Both the position numbers and the translations under genes were made by a program. This document shows positions 1 through 10,628 of a stretch of DNA of 64,000 nucleotides, one piece after another. Below the pieces are notes generated by a model that was not told the DNA's origin, did not search any database, and saw only the letters and a list, made by a program, of their open reading frames with translations. Source of the stretch: Prostheceraeus crozeri (taxonomy: Eukaryota; Platyhelminthes; Polycladida; Euryleptidae); assembly GCA_907163375.1 (NCBI GenBank), contig CAJQUW010010471.1, positions 31,001 through 95,000 of the forward strand. The letters run 5' to 3'. Every line of letters begins with the position of its first letter. The first letter of the stretch is position 1.

Positions 1-10
1 GCAGCGATAA

Positions 11-869
11 CACGAAGAAGATCTGGAAAACCGAATGGAGTTCGCAGAACAGGAGCTACAGCGCATCCAAGCCAACCCGAGCCATTTAGTGGAACTAACC
101 TGGTCCGATGAAGCTCACTTCCATCTGGATAGTGGTGTGAATCGCCACAATTGTCGTTATTGGGCCAACCAGAACCCTCACTGGATCAAGCAAGAGTCTA
201 TGCACTCGCCACGCACCACCGTCTGGGCGGCAATCAGCAAATCAGGTATCTACGGACCGTTCTTCTTCGACACCTCCGTCAACAAGGATCGGTATCTCAA
301 GATGCTACAGGAGGAATTTTGGCCAGCGGTGCAGTCGGACAGAAGAGGCAGGAGCATCATATTCATGCAGGATGGTGCACCTCCACACTGCGGACTTCCT
401 GTGCGTGAGTGGTTGACAGGGTGTCCACCCTATCTGAGAAAAAAAATTCGCGTACAATTCACGTACATTTTCATAATTTTCAAAATTCACGTACAATTCA
501 CGCACATACGTGAATTTCACGTACAGTGGACACCCTGGGTTGAACAAGAAGATGCCTAACAGATGCATGGGACATGGATCTCCTAACATGCCCTGGCCAC
601 CGCGTTCACCTGACCTGACGCCTTGCAATTTCTTCTTGTGGGGTTTTGTCAAGTCTAAGGTTTACCATACACGGCCAACATCCATGCAAGACCTGAAGGA
701 CCGCATCATACAAGCATTTCAAGAAGTGACAACTGAGATGTGTCGAGAAACTGCTCTGGCCTACCAAAAACGACTCGAATCCGTCCTCGAGAATGGAGGA
801 GGACACGTTGGTTCAATGACTACTAACACTTTTTTCTTATGTTTTTCATTTAATAAATATTTTCTATGA
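11..869 (+). pseudogene. Mariner-like transposase, C-terminal part, interrupted
   Basis: This encodes the DDE catalytic domain of a Tc1/mariner transposase, which would cut and paste its own element in the nucleus. The first aspartate sits in WSDEAHFHLD (about 110-140). The second is in MQDGAPPH (about 365-385). The third is in RSPDLTPCNFFLWG (about 604-645), after the insertion at 417-537. If the insertion and one target duplication are ignored, the two frames meet exactly and 37 residues lie between the second and third aspartates, the DD37D spacing. The N-terminal DNA-binding helices are outside the window. An in-frame TAA at 8-10 interrupts the upstream frame, although similarity continues across it. 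All three catalytic aspartates are kept, so decay looks modest apart from the stop and the insertion. Confidence 0.85.
417..537. mobile_element. 121-bp MITE inserted in a transposase ORF
   Basis: The two ends are perfect 12-bp inverted repeats: CAGGGTGTCCAC at 417-428 and GTGGACACCCTG at 526-537. The element is flanked by the direct repeat GGTTGA at 411-416 and 538-543, a 6-bp target-site duplication. Inside are several copies of a short word resembling TTCACGTACA in both orientations. There is no coding capacity. The CAGGG terminus resembles hAT ends, but only 6 bp are duplicated rather than the usual 8, so the superfamily is uncertain. Confidence 0.85.
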
Positions 870-1157
870 CATTTACCTTAATTCGTTTTGGTCATTATTG
901 ATAAAGACGTGGGGGGAAATAAAGGGAAAAGTTTATCATTAAATTTTACATGTTATGATACATTGTTGGTATGTCAATTTTACTACATGTCATTCGGTCA
1001 ATAGAATCAGAATTTTCTGACAATTCTCAGTACAACAGGTATAATCATCATAAATCCTATACTCCAAACTAGTGAGTCGAAATTTCATGACGATCGGATG
1101 AATATTTGAGGAGTAATGAAAGTCTAAAATCTGGCGGTTTACGTGCGCCACCCTGTA

Positions 1158-2680
1158 CAACTTAGCGATATTTCGACGAAACATTGGAGGGCAGTGAGAA
1201 GACTTATCACTGGCTTAACGGATAAATTGTACATACAGAAGTACCGGTACTTACAATATACAAACTCACCTGTCACAAGATTGTAATCAAGGTTCCGTTC
1301 ACGAGCAGGCAGTACCAACATCAAGCTTCGCCAATTTTCATCCATACAATGAGTAGATAACTTTGACGTATACAGATCACCCAGCCGATTCGAATTTTAA
1401 AAAAGTGGAAAAAAACGAATCTTAAACTTAGAAAAGCGAAAAAAAGCGAACCGAAAATTTTTACATCAAACAATGTAGAAGTGTTATAAAGACATCATAT
1501 GCCATCAACCCATGCATTACCACGAACACTGCGAACCTGTGTAGATTGCAAATATTACTTATACAAAAATGATAACTTGTCGGAGTACCACTTAGGAGGC
1601 ATTTTACTTGCATCTTGCTAAACGATTCGCAAATACACCGGACCATATTTATACATAAAGCTAGCTTTTGTATTCTATTAATGATCAGACATATAACCAG
1701 CAATCAATTCAGATTGCTTAGATTTTAGACAAATAATGTAGATTCCATGATTGTTTCATAGGATTGTTGAAACATAGTGTTGAAAAAAATCAAGAAAATA
1801 CTGCTAGAAACTTCAGCAATGAAGATGATTTTATAATTTCTGTGGTTAAGAAAATTTCTTTAGCTGTCATGCTTCCAACTGCTAAATTAGCCAGAAACTT
1901 TGAACATCTCTTTCATATGAATATTCCAAGGCATAAATTGATATTTTCAAGTATTTATTCGATAGGTGTCTGTTAACTATGACGAATAAAGGATACTTAC
2001 TAAGGTTCTACATCAATATGGCAATTATTTTATACAGTGATAGAATGTACACTAAAGGTTTCATCTGAAAATCATAGTAGTTTTTTCAGAACTCGCAAGT
2101 CTAATATCATGCTAATAACATTGCTTAATAGGATGCATTTTTGTAAAGGAAGATAATGCTCATAATTAAGCTATATTATTGGAGCAAAATTGATATTTTA
2201 GTAGATGGACAAACGTTGATTTAGATGTAAAAGTGTCAACTTGTATATTTACAATCAATGAATTTGATAATGCTCACCTTGATGCCCCATAGTGATTAGA
2301 TGATAACTATTTCAAAAATGGAATTTTTCCGACAATAGACGGCTGCCAAAGAGAGAAAATTATGCTGTCAGTGACTTACATTCGAGTGGGTTCTTTACAG
2401 ACCCTTTCCGTCAAGCTTTTGACTGTGAAGTGGGCCTATTCCAGAAATCAAAACTGCCTGTTATGAAACATATATTTTTACTTTTCAATCAAAACTTTAC
2501 AGTGTAAATATACATCAATATTATAAATCTAAATTGATGAAAGCCGACGATAAATTATTATGTTGGCTAAATCTTTGAAAATATTCCATAAAAAACTATC
2601 ACTATGCAGCCTACTTCAACGGCCAATTATCAAGATCATGCTCCATGGACGTCTACTAAAATCTGCAACCAAGTCTAAGC
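1158..2680. other. Unassigned AT-rich stretch
   Basis: I see no convincing gene here. The purine-rich patch at about 1400-1460 has several AAAAGCGAA-like words and resembles a second patch at 3897-3990. The remaining reading frames are short and have no recognisable motif. Confidence 0.5.
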
Positions 2681-2682
2681 TT

Positions 2683-2812
2683 GGAATTGAATTGGAGACA
2701 GCCAATATTGAAAAACATTGACTTTATTTTTGTCTTCATTATTTTGTAATAAAGAACGAAAACGAAAATAAAATCAATGTCTCTCAATATTGGCTCTTTC
2801 CAATTCGATTCA
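2683..2812. repeat. Hairpin-forming inverted repeat (MITE-like)
   Basis: The arms at about 2683-2740 and 2757-2812 are imperfect inverted copies. Both carry GCCAATATTGA and a neighbouring ACATTGA followed by a T-rich tract. The central loop is about 16 bp. Outside the arms, similar words (AACCAAGTCTAAGCTT near 2668 and AACCAAGTCCAAGCTT near 2846) form an imperfect direct repeat. There is no coding potential. This is probably a foldback or MITE remnant. Confidence 0.7.
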
Positions 2813-2865
2813 AAACATGACAAATAGCCCAGACAATTTGTCTAAAACCAAGTCCAAGCTTTGCG

Positions 2866-4869
2866 ATGCAAGGTTCTCATTGTCTTGGATCGTTGACACC
2901 ACTTTCTTTCGTTGAATTTTATGTGGGCATTCATATTTACTGGCGCATTTGCCAGAAGTCACGAGTTGTTGAAGCACACGAGATAAGTGGATACGTCATA
3001 GCTCATCACACAGACGCTATGAAAATACATTTACATAGCGGGTGAAGCATGACGTAATCAGTATGACTGCAGTAATGCAAACGGTAGTCAAATTAGTTAC
3101 AAAATAGTGCATTAGGCCTACTGGTACTTCTATTCTGCAATCTAAAACTCAGAAAGTTTCAGGTGGTTATACGACAATAGGCTACACATATCCGATCATA
3201 TCATGTCATATCATATCATATCCGATGTCTTTATCAGTAGATACAAGATGATTATTATACACATCAACTTTTTGACTAGTTACACGTACTTCACGAAAAT
3301 TACAGTGAAAGTGGCAGTGCAATAAAAAATTCAACAGAAAATATTCCATTGTGTATATCATCATCTCAATTTCTTAGGCCTATTTATCAACATTATGAAA
3401 TGCACCTCACTCATTCGCACGAACTGAACCGCTTGTTTCACTAATCCAACACCAGTCTTCCAAGAAAATTCGATAGTAGGCCTCACGTGTGTCTGGCAAG
3501 CCAGCATGGATTGATGTCTCGAATTCCTTGACTGATAAATTCGATGACATTCATTTGTAGCATGTAAACCGCATGTACTTTCAGCATGCATCAATTCAGA
3601 ATCGTGTAAAAGCTATAGCACCATGGCCTCAAAGTTACTGTAAAAATTGTGCATTTACCGGAACGCACTACGACAAGGCTTTGCCTTCAAGAATTGCTAC
3701 ATGACTTTTTTGGCTAATAAGGGCACATTTTCCAATGCCTATATAATATAGTTAAGATTATGCGATCCTCAAGATATGCCTTCAATTGTCAACACATGGA
3801 TGATAGCATGACTAAAGTAAAGGGCAACATGACAAAAAGTCATGTTGCGTTGTCAACATATAAAAAATGCCTGTACTACGAAACACTTTTTTCCTGCTCT
3901 ACCAAGAAAGCGAAAAAACGAATGCCACTCGATAAAAGCGAAAATTCAGGCATATTTTCGAAAAAGCGAAGAAAGGCGAAAAAAGCGAATGTCTGGGTGG
4001 TCTGCGTATAGTTCGTGCGTATGAAATGTAAACATGAAAATGATAATTGATGAATAGCCTACTAAAAGTGTGCAAGATCATAGCTTTCTAATGAAGTTGT
4101 TATTTAGAGGAGTTCAGCATTTCAAATTCATAGAGGGGAAAACATTCATAGTCGGCAATTCATTTTGATCAGTTAAGTATGAGGACATCATGAATGTGTA
4201 TGCGTAAGACAGCAAATGAACGACAGGCAAACAACCTTCTCAAAAAACCCATCGTTGGTTTAATAGCAATTTGTAGTGGCAAGACATTTATACGCGTACC
4301 ATTGGGAGGCCTCACAGCAACTAAGCATGCAAAAATAGGAGGATAAACTAGGTCTTGTAAAATGGGCAGAAAGAGAACAGTGAAGCTATTCTTCGAATAA
4401 TTTGTTTCTGCCTGCTTTCTGGAAGTTTTGCTGTTTTCTCGTAATGAACTGAAGTTTAAAATAAATACTAAGATTTCATTGAATTTTAATCAAGCGGCGT
4501 CGCCATGCGATTCTATAAGATTTCTGTATTCAATTAATGGCAAATAAATTTCGAATGCTTCAACCGAAGAAACAGCACTCAACTAGTACTTAAGGCAGGG
4601 AGAAGACAATTCATTAGCATATACATATGTTGATATATTACTTTCTAAGTTGAAATAATTACTGATAAATATTTATTAAAATAGGCCTGACAGTCTAATC
4701 AAATATATGTTTGACGAAAATAGGAAAATAGAAAAACAATCTTAAAAAACTTTGCTTCTCAAAACGTACTGAAAATTCAACAACCATAGAATAACCCTAC
4801 CCCCACCCTTCTGTTTCATAACGTTCTTGGACGAATCCCGAGACCTAATAACGTTCATGCCAAATTTCC
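2866..4869. other. Unassigned stretch with simple repeats
   Basis: No gene is recognisable. A short pentanucleotide-like tract of ATATC words lies at about 3194-3232. A purine-rich patch at 3897-3990 repeats AAAGCGAA-type words. It gives an open frame, but its lysine-rich composition follows from the repeat. Confidence 0.5.
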
Positions 4870-5060
4870 GGAAGAATCTCACCCATGAATGTGGTACACA
4901 GGGTGGCGGCCAGATCTCAAGCTTCAAATTTCCGGGCGATTCACGGGTTCTCTTACCGAATTTACACATCGTGACCATTTGCATTCCAATTACATCGCTC
5001 AAGAATTATCCGGATATTTCTTTAAGCTATTTTTATCACAACATTTGAAACATTTTCTGT
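4870..5060. repeat. Mariner-type transposon debris
   Basis: Around 4890-4905 the sequence reads TACACAGGGTGGCGGCC, like a mariner terminus beside a TA. It is followed by an AAATTTCCGGGCGATTC segment. A related segment lies at 7085-7145 in the opposite orientation (GGGCGATTCCCGGG, then GGCCGCCACC and GTA). No transposase reading frame is present. Both look like pieces of one non-autonomous family, but I could not define two paired ends. Confidence 0.45.
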
Positions 5061-5489
5061 TTGAATTTTGCCACTAAATTTTGACGCGTTAGATAATGAA
5101 CGATATTTGACTTCACCGCACTCAGTTATCAAAATTTTTGAATTCTGTGACCGCTGGTCCGTAAGTTTATAAACATGCGCTTTTCCTCATTGGCCTGCAC
5201 TCAATGAAGTCCTTGGGATCTGAATAATTTCATATCGACAGAAAAGGTAATTTCCTGAACTTTCCTAAGATAAAAATTCTTCATTTTCATCATCTGATTC
5301 ATAAAATTCTAGAAAGCTGTATTTAGACGATTTATCAGACTGAAATGTTCAAACATGTTAAGTTGAAGTAACAAATGACAAGCAACAACCATGATAGAAA
5401 ACCATGGTATCAAAATGTGCATGTTAATGCAATGGCACGATCCTATAAAGAAGTATCGACATGAGAAGCCAGGAAACTGCCACACTGGA

Positions 5490-6030
5490 CGAAAAACGTA
5501 GACGCAACCTGTGCGGTTCTCGGGACAGAATTGAATAGGACCGACGTTCTCCCGCGTGTCGTAAAAGGCACTGTAATTGGCGAATCAAAGGGACCTTTTA
5601 CCACTGTAGCTCTGGTGTTGGCAGTCTGATAACTTTTTTCTCATTGCCCTTCATCGGTGGCTATACTAACTTGATATTGCGGAGGGATCCTGACAACCGA
5701 ATCTCAGATGTTGGGATATGCATCAAAGCTTTCAGAGCTTCATCCCCTGTGGCATATTATGACTTCTCCCTTTCCAAAGTCCCCTCAGCGATTGCCGCCG
5801 CCCTTCTTCGACGGTGGGGGTTGGGGCGGACTATCGGGAATGCTAACTACCCCGGTCAATGCTGTTCATCCTTGCCATGGCAGCACTGCGGTGGTATCGG
5901 AATGGCCATATCCTCACCAGCAGTGGGCATATATTTGCTTACTAGGTCTGTCGCTTTGTATTGTCTTGATACGAAGCCTCCTATCCACTGGACGGAGCCG
6001 GGTAAAACAACAACAATTGTAAACGTCAGA
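5490..6030. other. GC-richer segment of unknown origin, open frame at 5644-6150
   Basis: This segment is clearly less AT-rich than its surroundings and carries a 168-codon open frame. The predicted protein shows no domain, signal or membrane pattern that I recognise, and an alternative frame is open over much of the same stretch. The sharp composition change suggests inserted sequence, possibly the 5' region of a retrotransposon, but this is inference only. Confidence 0.3.
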
Positions 6031-6319
6031 AGTACTCCAACTTATCAACCTTTTTGTATCAGTTTGCGCAGAAACAAAGGACACATGGCAACCGTCATAA
6101 AATTTGTGTCTGATGTTTCCAGCAAAGTCAGATATAATGCTGGAGAATGAAGGTCTTGATCTTTCTTGATTCAAATGATAGCGATGGCGGTTCAAATTAA
6201 CTATAGGTAAAAATTGCATGGAAAAAGTTATAAAAATAAAATTCATCAGTTGATGAAAATGAATTGCTTTTTGATCATTAGCGAGTACAAAATTGAATCT
6301 TTCTATCACTGCAATGCAG

Positions 6320-7084
6320 ATCTCATAAGTAGTTCATGGCTACAAGCCACTGAATAAGGACCTGATTAGCTGTGCTTGTATAAAAAAATAGCTAAGCAGC
6401 TAAATGTGCGATTAAATGTGTAGGCCTACTTAAGTTTAATCAAAGAACTTTTATGGCTCTGATTACTTTCAAAACAATAGGCATAGTACCGGTAATGTCA
6501 TCAAGCTAATTCAGTACTCTTGAAAGATTTTATTTGACCGTCGATTAGTATTTCGGTGTACTTTGTTAAGAAACACATGTGTGTATATCGCCGTTAAACA
6601 CATGTATCCAGGTATTTAATGGCTGGGCCTTTTTTGCGCATATGGTATGAACTAGCAAAATGTGCTTGATTAGTTACTTAGAACGGTGTCTATTGATATA
6701 TTTCCCGCGTTTCTGGTATTGTCGGGACCGCATCAGAGAGCAAAATCTTTACCACTGGAAGAAACTCCGGATGGTTCCATAAACTAGCGACCCCGACATT
6801 TGGAAGCAGTGGTGTATACATAAGCCCCGTTGATTAGGTGGCCTTCTTGTCATGATTTAGAATGGCTTCGAACTCATGACTTAGCTTAGTCACTGACTTT
6901 CATTCGAAATTCCAACGAAAATTCTGATGCACTTTAATTTAATAGAAATAGTGGTTAAAAACAGCCATATTAATAACTGTTGAAATCCAAGATATTCTGC
7001 TCATTGAACTTAGTGGTAAGTAGTCACAAAATGGCATTGCCGGGCTATTTAGGAGCCACCTAATTGGCTATTTCACTAAAATTT
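6320..7084. other. No recognisable feature
   Basis: AT-rich sequence with no long open frame, no clear repeat and no RNA gene that I could identify. Confidence 0.5.
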
Positions 7085-7145
7085 AAGGGCGATTCCCGGG
7101 ACGCAACAAAATTCCCCGCAGTCGGCCGCCACCTTGGGTACAGTT
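7085..7145. repeat. Second mariner-type debris fragment
   Basis: Contains GGGCGATTCCCGGG and GGCCGCCACCTTGGGTAC. Read on the minus strand it resembles the segment at 4890-4960. It is probably an inverted copy of the same repeat family. Confidence 0.4.
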
Positions 7146-7149
7146 ATCT

Positions 7150-9540
7150 TCCTAGAGTAAGAACTGCTACTTAGGCCTGCTCATATGGCAGGCATCTGAG
7201 ATGTCTTAATGCAGTGAAATAGCAATTGAAGAGATAAACAGTTCTAAATAATCTGGGAGTACATCATGCAAATATATTACCAACTGAGCAATTTTAGTAG
7301 GCCATCTCATCCCATTCAAACACGGACGAATGACAGGGTGGCTTCACTTATTTTCCGTCCAAGATTGCATCAAATTTGTAAAAATTTACCTTCTAATTGT
7401 TAATAAACAAGCCGCTTCACGCACTTATCACCACAACTACCGTAGAGGTGGTGTCTAGAATTACAGTTAAGTGATTTCCGACTGATTTTCATCGGTTATC
7501 GTAACTTTCGAGAATTTGCCACCGAAAAATATATAGGTGAGTGAAATTTTTCCATGAATCCTAGAATTCGGCTAAACTAGTGTAGTGTTGGCATGAGTGC
7601 CCAACTCCTAGATTATCTGCGGGCACAAGAAGTTTTGACATCGAGGTATTTGCCTGAATGGCAGATCCAAAAACCTGAAATTGAATTTTTCGGTTGAATA
7701 GTGAAATGCATTCGAGAGGAGCGAAGGTGATACGTCGGAGGGTGTACACAGTCAACACGAAATTGTACAAGAAACTAACAGTAGGAGAGATGAGAAGAAT
7801 ACCAGAATCCTGACTTGTAGAAAATCGTGCTCAGTAGATCTATGTTCTTTAGGCCTACATTTAACAAATTTCTGAAGAATTTGGGATGAAATTGAAATGA
7901 TAAAAAAAAGATCAATTGCAGTATTTTACAAATGAGTAAATGCTCGATAGGATATCAAGAACCAACTGTGTGCTTAGAAATAGCAGAAACACGTGAACTG
8001 AGGATGCAAATCATGTCTGTTAGACGGTTGACCAGGCTATATAGACGTCTAAAGTGCGCATCATTAATTGGCAAGATTCACTTTTCGGAGGAACTATCAC
8101 CATCTACAGGATCCGTAATTTGCTCAACTTGTAAGTAGCCTGTCGATGTACATGTCGTCTATACTGCCTCTCAAGTATTTACTTGATTATTTGTTGAAAT
8201 AGAAAATAATTTGCTAAAACACTAAACACAAAAATTAGGGCCCACATATAATTTGAATCACGTCTAGAAAGAAAGCACCATTGAAAAGACAAGAAATGAA
8301 AGGCAGTGATGGCTGCTACAACGGCTGAGTCGGTCCAATTTCGTTCTTGTGAATATCACATCGACTGAGCAGGTGACATTGATCGCATCATAAGTGAAAA
8401 GTAGAAAACATCTACACCAAATTGTCCACAAAAATATCAACCACAGAAAAAGATTCTAGAACAAAATAAGAATTGATCACAAACAGGGTTTCTTTTTTTG
8501 TTTTGGAGTAGTTCAAAACTATAGGAAATATGCTTCCCACGAATGGGGTCACAAAATTCCTCTAAGGCTAAAGGCGAGACAAGATAGAATCAGGACACAT
8601 CACTGTACATATTTCTTGCTACATTAAGTCACTTGGAGTCTTTTACAGCTGGGAAACACGAGGTGGGACAACAGACATGGTGTAGTGCTGTAAAAGCCAA
8701 AGATAATGTCTTTGGTAAAAGCTCAGCCGGTGCAATAGCCAAAACCGAAGTTGTATCGGCCCAGCCGGTGTAATAGCCGCTGCCTTAAACTGACTTCATC
8801 ATCTAATCACCAACCTTTACTTGAATTTTCAGCAATAACCCTATGACATTACCCATTGTAGCAAAGCATGTGGCTTTATTAAACAACTAAATCATAACTC
8901 TTAGAAAACCACGTGTCAAAAATAATTCTCGCACGAAATTAACACCACTAAAAACCGCCACAAACGTTTCAAATGATAACTAGGTTGATAATTCAAATGC
9001 CTGAACAAAAAAAATCGTGACCTCGCAAAACACTGGAGATAACTGCAAAAATGCAATTAGACCCCTGTTTTCACTCAAAACTTGTTAACGATTTTTATAG
9101 TTCTGACTTGAACGACAACTAATCAGTTATGCGCCAAATTATTTCTCGCGTTATTTGTGAAAAGAAAAACCGCGAGATCGTGATTCTCGTGAAACCCATT
9201 CAGAGCAATTTGCAAAAAAGCAGTATTGTCCCTATACTCGTAATGCTTTTTTGCTAGTCTAATTAGGCAACGAGAGAGATGCCACGATAATTGAATTATG
9301 TCCAATCTAGCTCCATATAAACAAGTAGTGTTAAATATCTTTGGTATTTTATGTAATACACTGAATCCGAAGAATTTGAATTGCCTTCTCTTAGATGTGA
9401 CCATCCGGATACGAGAAGAACAACTACTTATTCACACATATGCTAATTCTCAATGATCCATCTCTTGTTATTGACAAGTTTGCAGAAAGCAATAAGTCGC
9501 TTGAACTTCGTCTTATCACCTCATTCGTGACTTGCGATCA
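7150..9540. other. Unassigned AT-rich stretch
   Basis: No supported gene. A short duplicated word, CAGCCGGTGYAATAGCC, occurs twice near 8725 and 8762. The other reading frames are short and featureless. Confidence 0.5.
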
Positions 9541-9546
9541 CTACTT

Positions 9547-9612
9547 GTAAAAGACGTACAAACTACTACTACGAGTAAAGACGTACAAACTACTACTACG
9601 AGTAAAGACGTA
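9547..9612 (+). repeat. 27-28-bp tandem repeats at a LINE 5' end
   Basis: Two full units beginning GTAAAGACGTACAAACTA are followed by a partial third. They sit directly upstream of the LINE leader and its ORF1. Tandem 5' units are known in some non-LTR elements, where they may carry promoter activity. That role is inferred here from position only. Confidence 0.7.
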
Positions 9613-9845
9613 TTCTGACCAACGCGGCAAAGGGGGAAGAGCAAGAGAGCAACAGGCGAAGCAAGGGAAAAAGACCGAACAAACCGAGCGCGGCAAGGGA
9701 GTTAGAGCGGACGCGACAAAGGAGGCGAGCAACTACGAAGGAGGATCTTTCAATCGATTAACGACAGAAAACGCGGCAAAAGAGAAGGAGCACAACGACC
9801 ACACAAGAGCGGACGCGGCAAAGCATCAACGTGCACACGACCAAT

Positions 9846-10546
9846 ATGACCAAGAAGAACAGCAACACCGACTCCAATGAAGACATGATGAGGAGCATGA
9901 GGGAGTTCATGGAAAACGTCACCAAAATGATCAAGGATGGATTCGAGAAACAGTTAGAAGTCTTACAACACGAAATATTTGAAATGAAGGGCGAGCTCGA
10001 CCGGGAGAAGGAGGCAAGGAGAAGACTGGAGGAAGACAACCATAAGTTAAACGACGACATAAAGTATCTGAGAGCGAAGTGAGCTACCTGAATGGACGCA
10101 TCGACGAGATGGAGCAAGCGGAGAGAACGAGAGACATTGTTTTGAGCAACTGCGAACAACCGACCGGGGACATTAAAAAGCAACTGCAGCGCACGGTCAA
10201 CACTGCGCTGATGGGAGAAGTGTTACAAGACAGTGACATCGAGAGAGTGAGAGTGATCCCTGAAAGAAACGGAAAAGTAACTTTCATCGGTTCCCTCAGG
10301 ACAGAAGCCCTGAAGAAGGCCGTTTTATCTCACAAAAAATTGTTCGTGAAAAGAAACCTGTTCGTAAAAGAAAACCTTACGGAGAGTCGATACCTACTGT
10401 TCAGAGACACTAAGGAATTCGCCACAAAAAACAACTACAAATTCGTATGGACAAAAGACGGTAATGTGTTTTTGAGGAAAGATGAAAACTCACGGCACAT
10501 ACGTGTCAAAGATCGTACAACATTAGATCTTTGTGATGCGTACTAA
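9846..10546 (+). pseudogene. LINE ORF1 (coiled-coil nucleic-acid-binding protein), one frameshift
   Basis: ORF1 proteins of non-LTR elements coat the element RNA. The first ATG is at 9846. The N-terminal part (to 10082) is a charged amphipathic helix rich in E, K and R with heptad-like leucines, which suggests a coiled coil. The frame stops at TGA after 10079 and continues in another frame to 10546. The loss of a single base in the GAAGTGAGC stretch explains the break. The C-terminal part contains FVKENLTESRYLLFRD and a KFVWTKDGNVFLRK segment. This pattern is widespread at the C-terminus of animal LINE ORF1 proteins. Confidence 0.8.
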
Positions 10547-10628
10547 AAATGTCCAAATTACTTGTGTAAGAACTAATAATACTCGTAGTATTTTTTCGAA
10601 CAATAATTAGCAACAAATCAACACCAAT

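Larger units (their letters stand above)
1..1155 (+). mobile_element. Mariner-like (DD37D-type) DNA transposon, 3' part
   Basis: The window opens inside a Tc1/mariner-superfamily element. A transposase-like frame runs from the window edge to about 870, followed by roughly 280 bp of untranslated sequence. It appears to end at 1155 with GCGCCACCCTG followed by TA (1156-1157). Reversed, this reads TACAGGGTGGCGC, a common mariner-type terminus next to a TA target site. The 5' end and its inverted repeat lie outside the window, so pairing of the two ends cannot be checked. An in-frame stop at 8-10 and a MITE insertion at 417-537 show the copy is dead. Confidence 0.75.

Noticed and set aside
305-806. 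Minus-strand open frames opposite the first transposase
   Set aside because: They are antisense shadows of a recognised coding frame and carry no motif.
3760-4081. Lysine-rich open frames on both strands
   Set aside because: They are explained by AAAGCGAA-type simple sequence.
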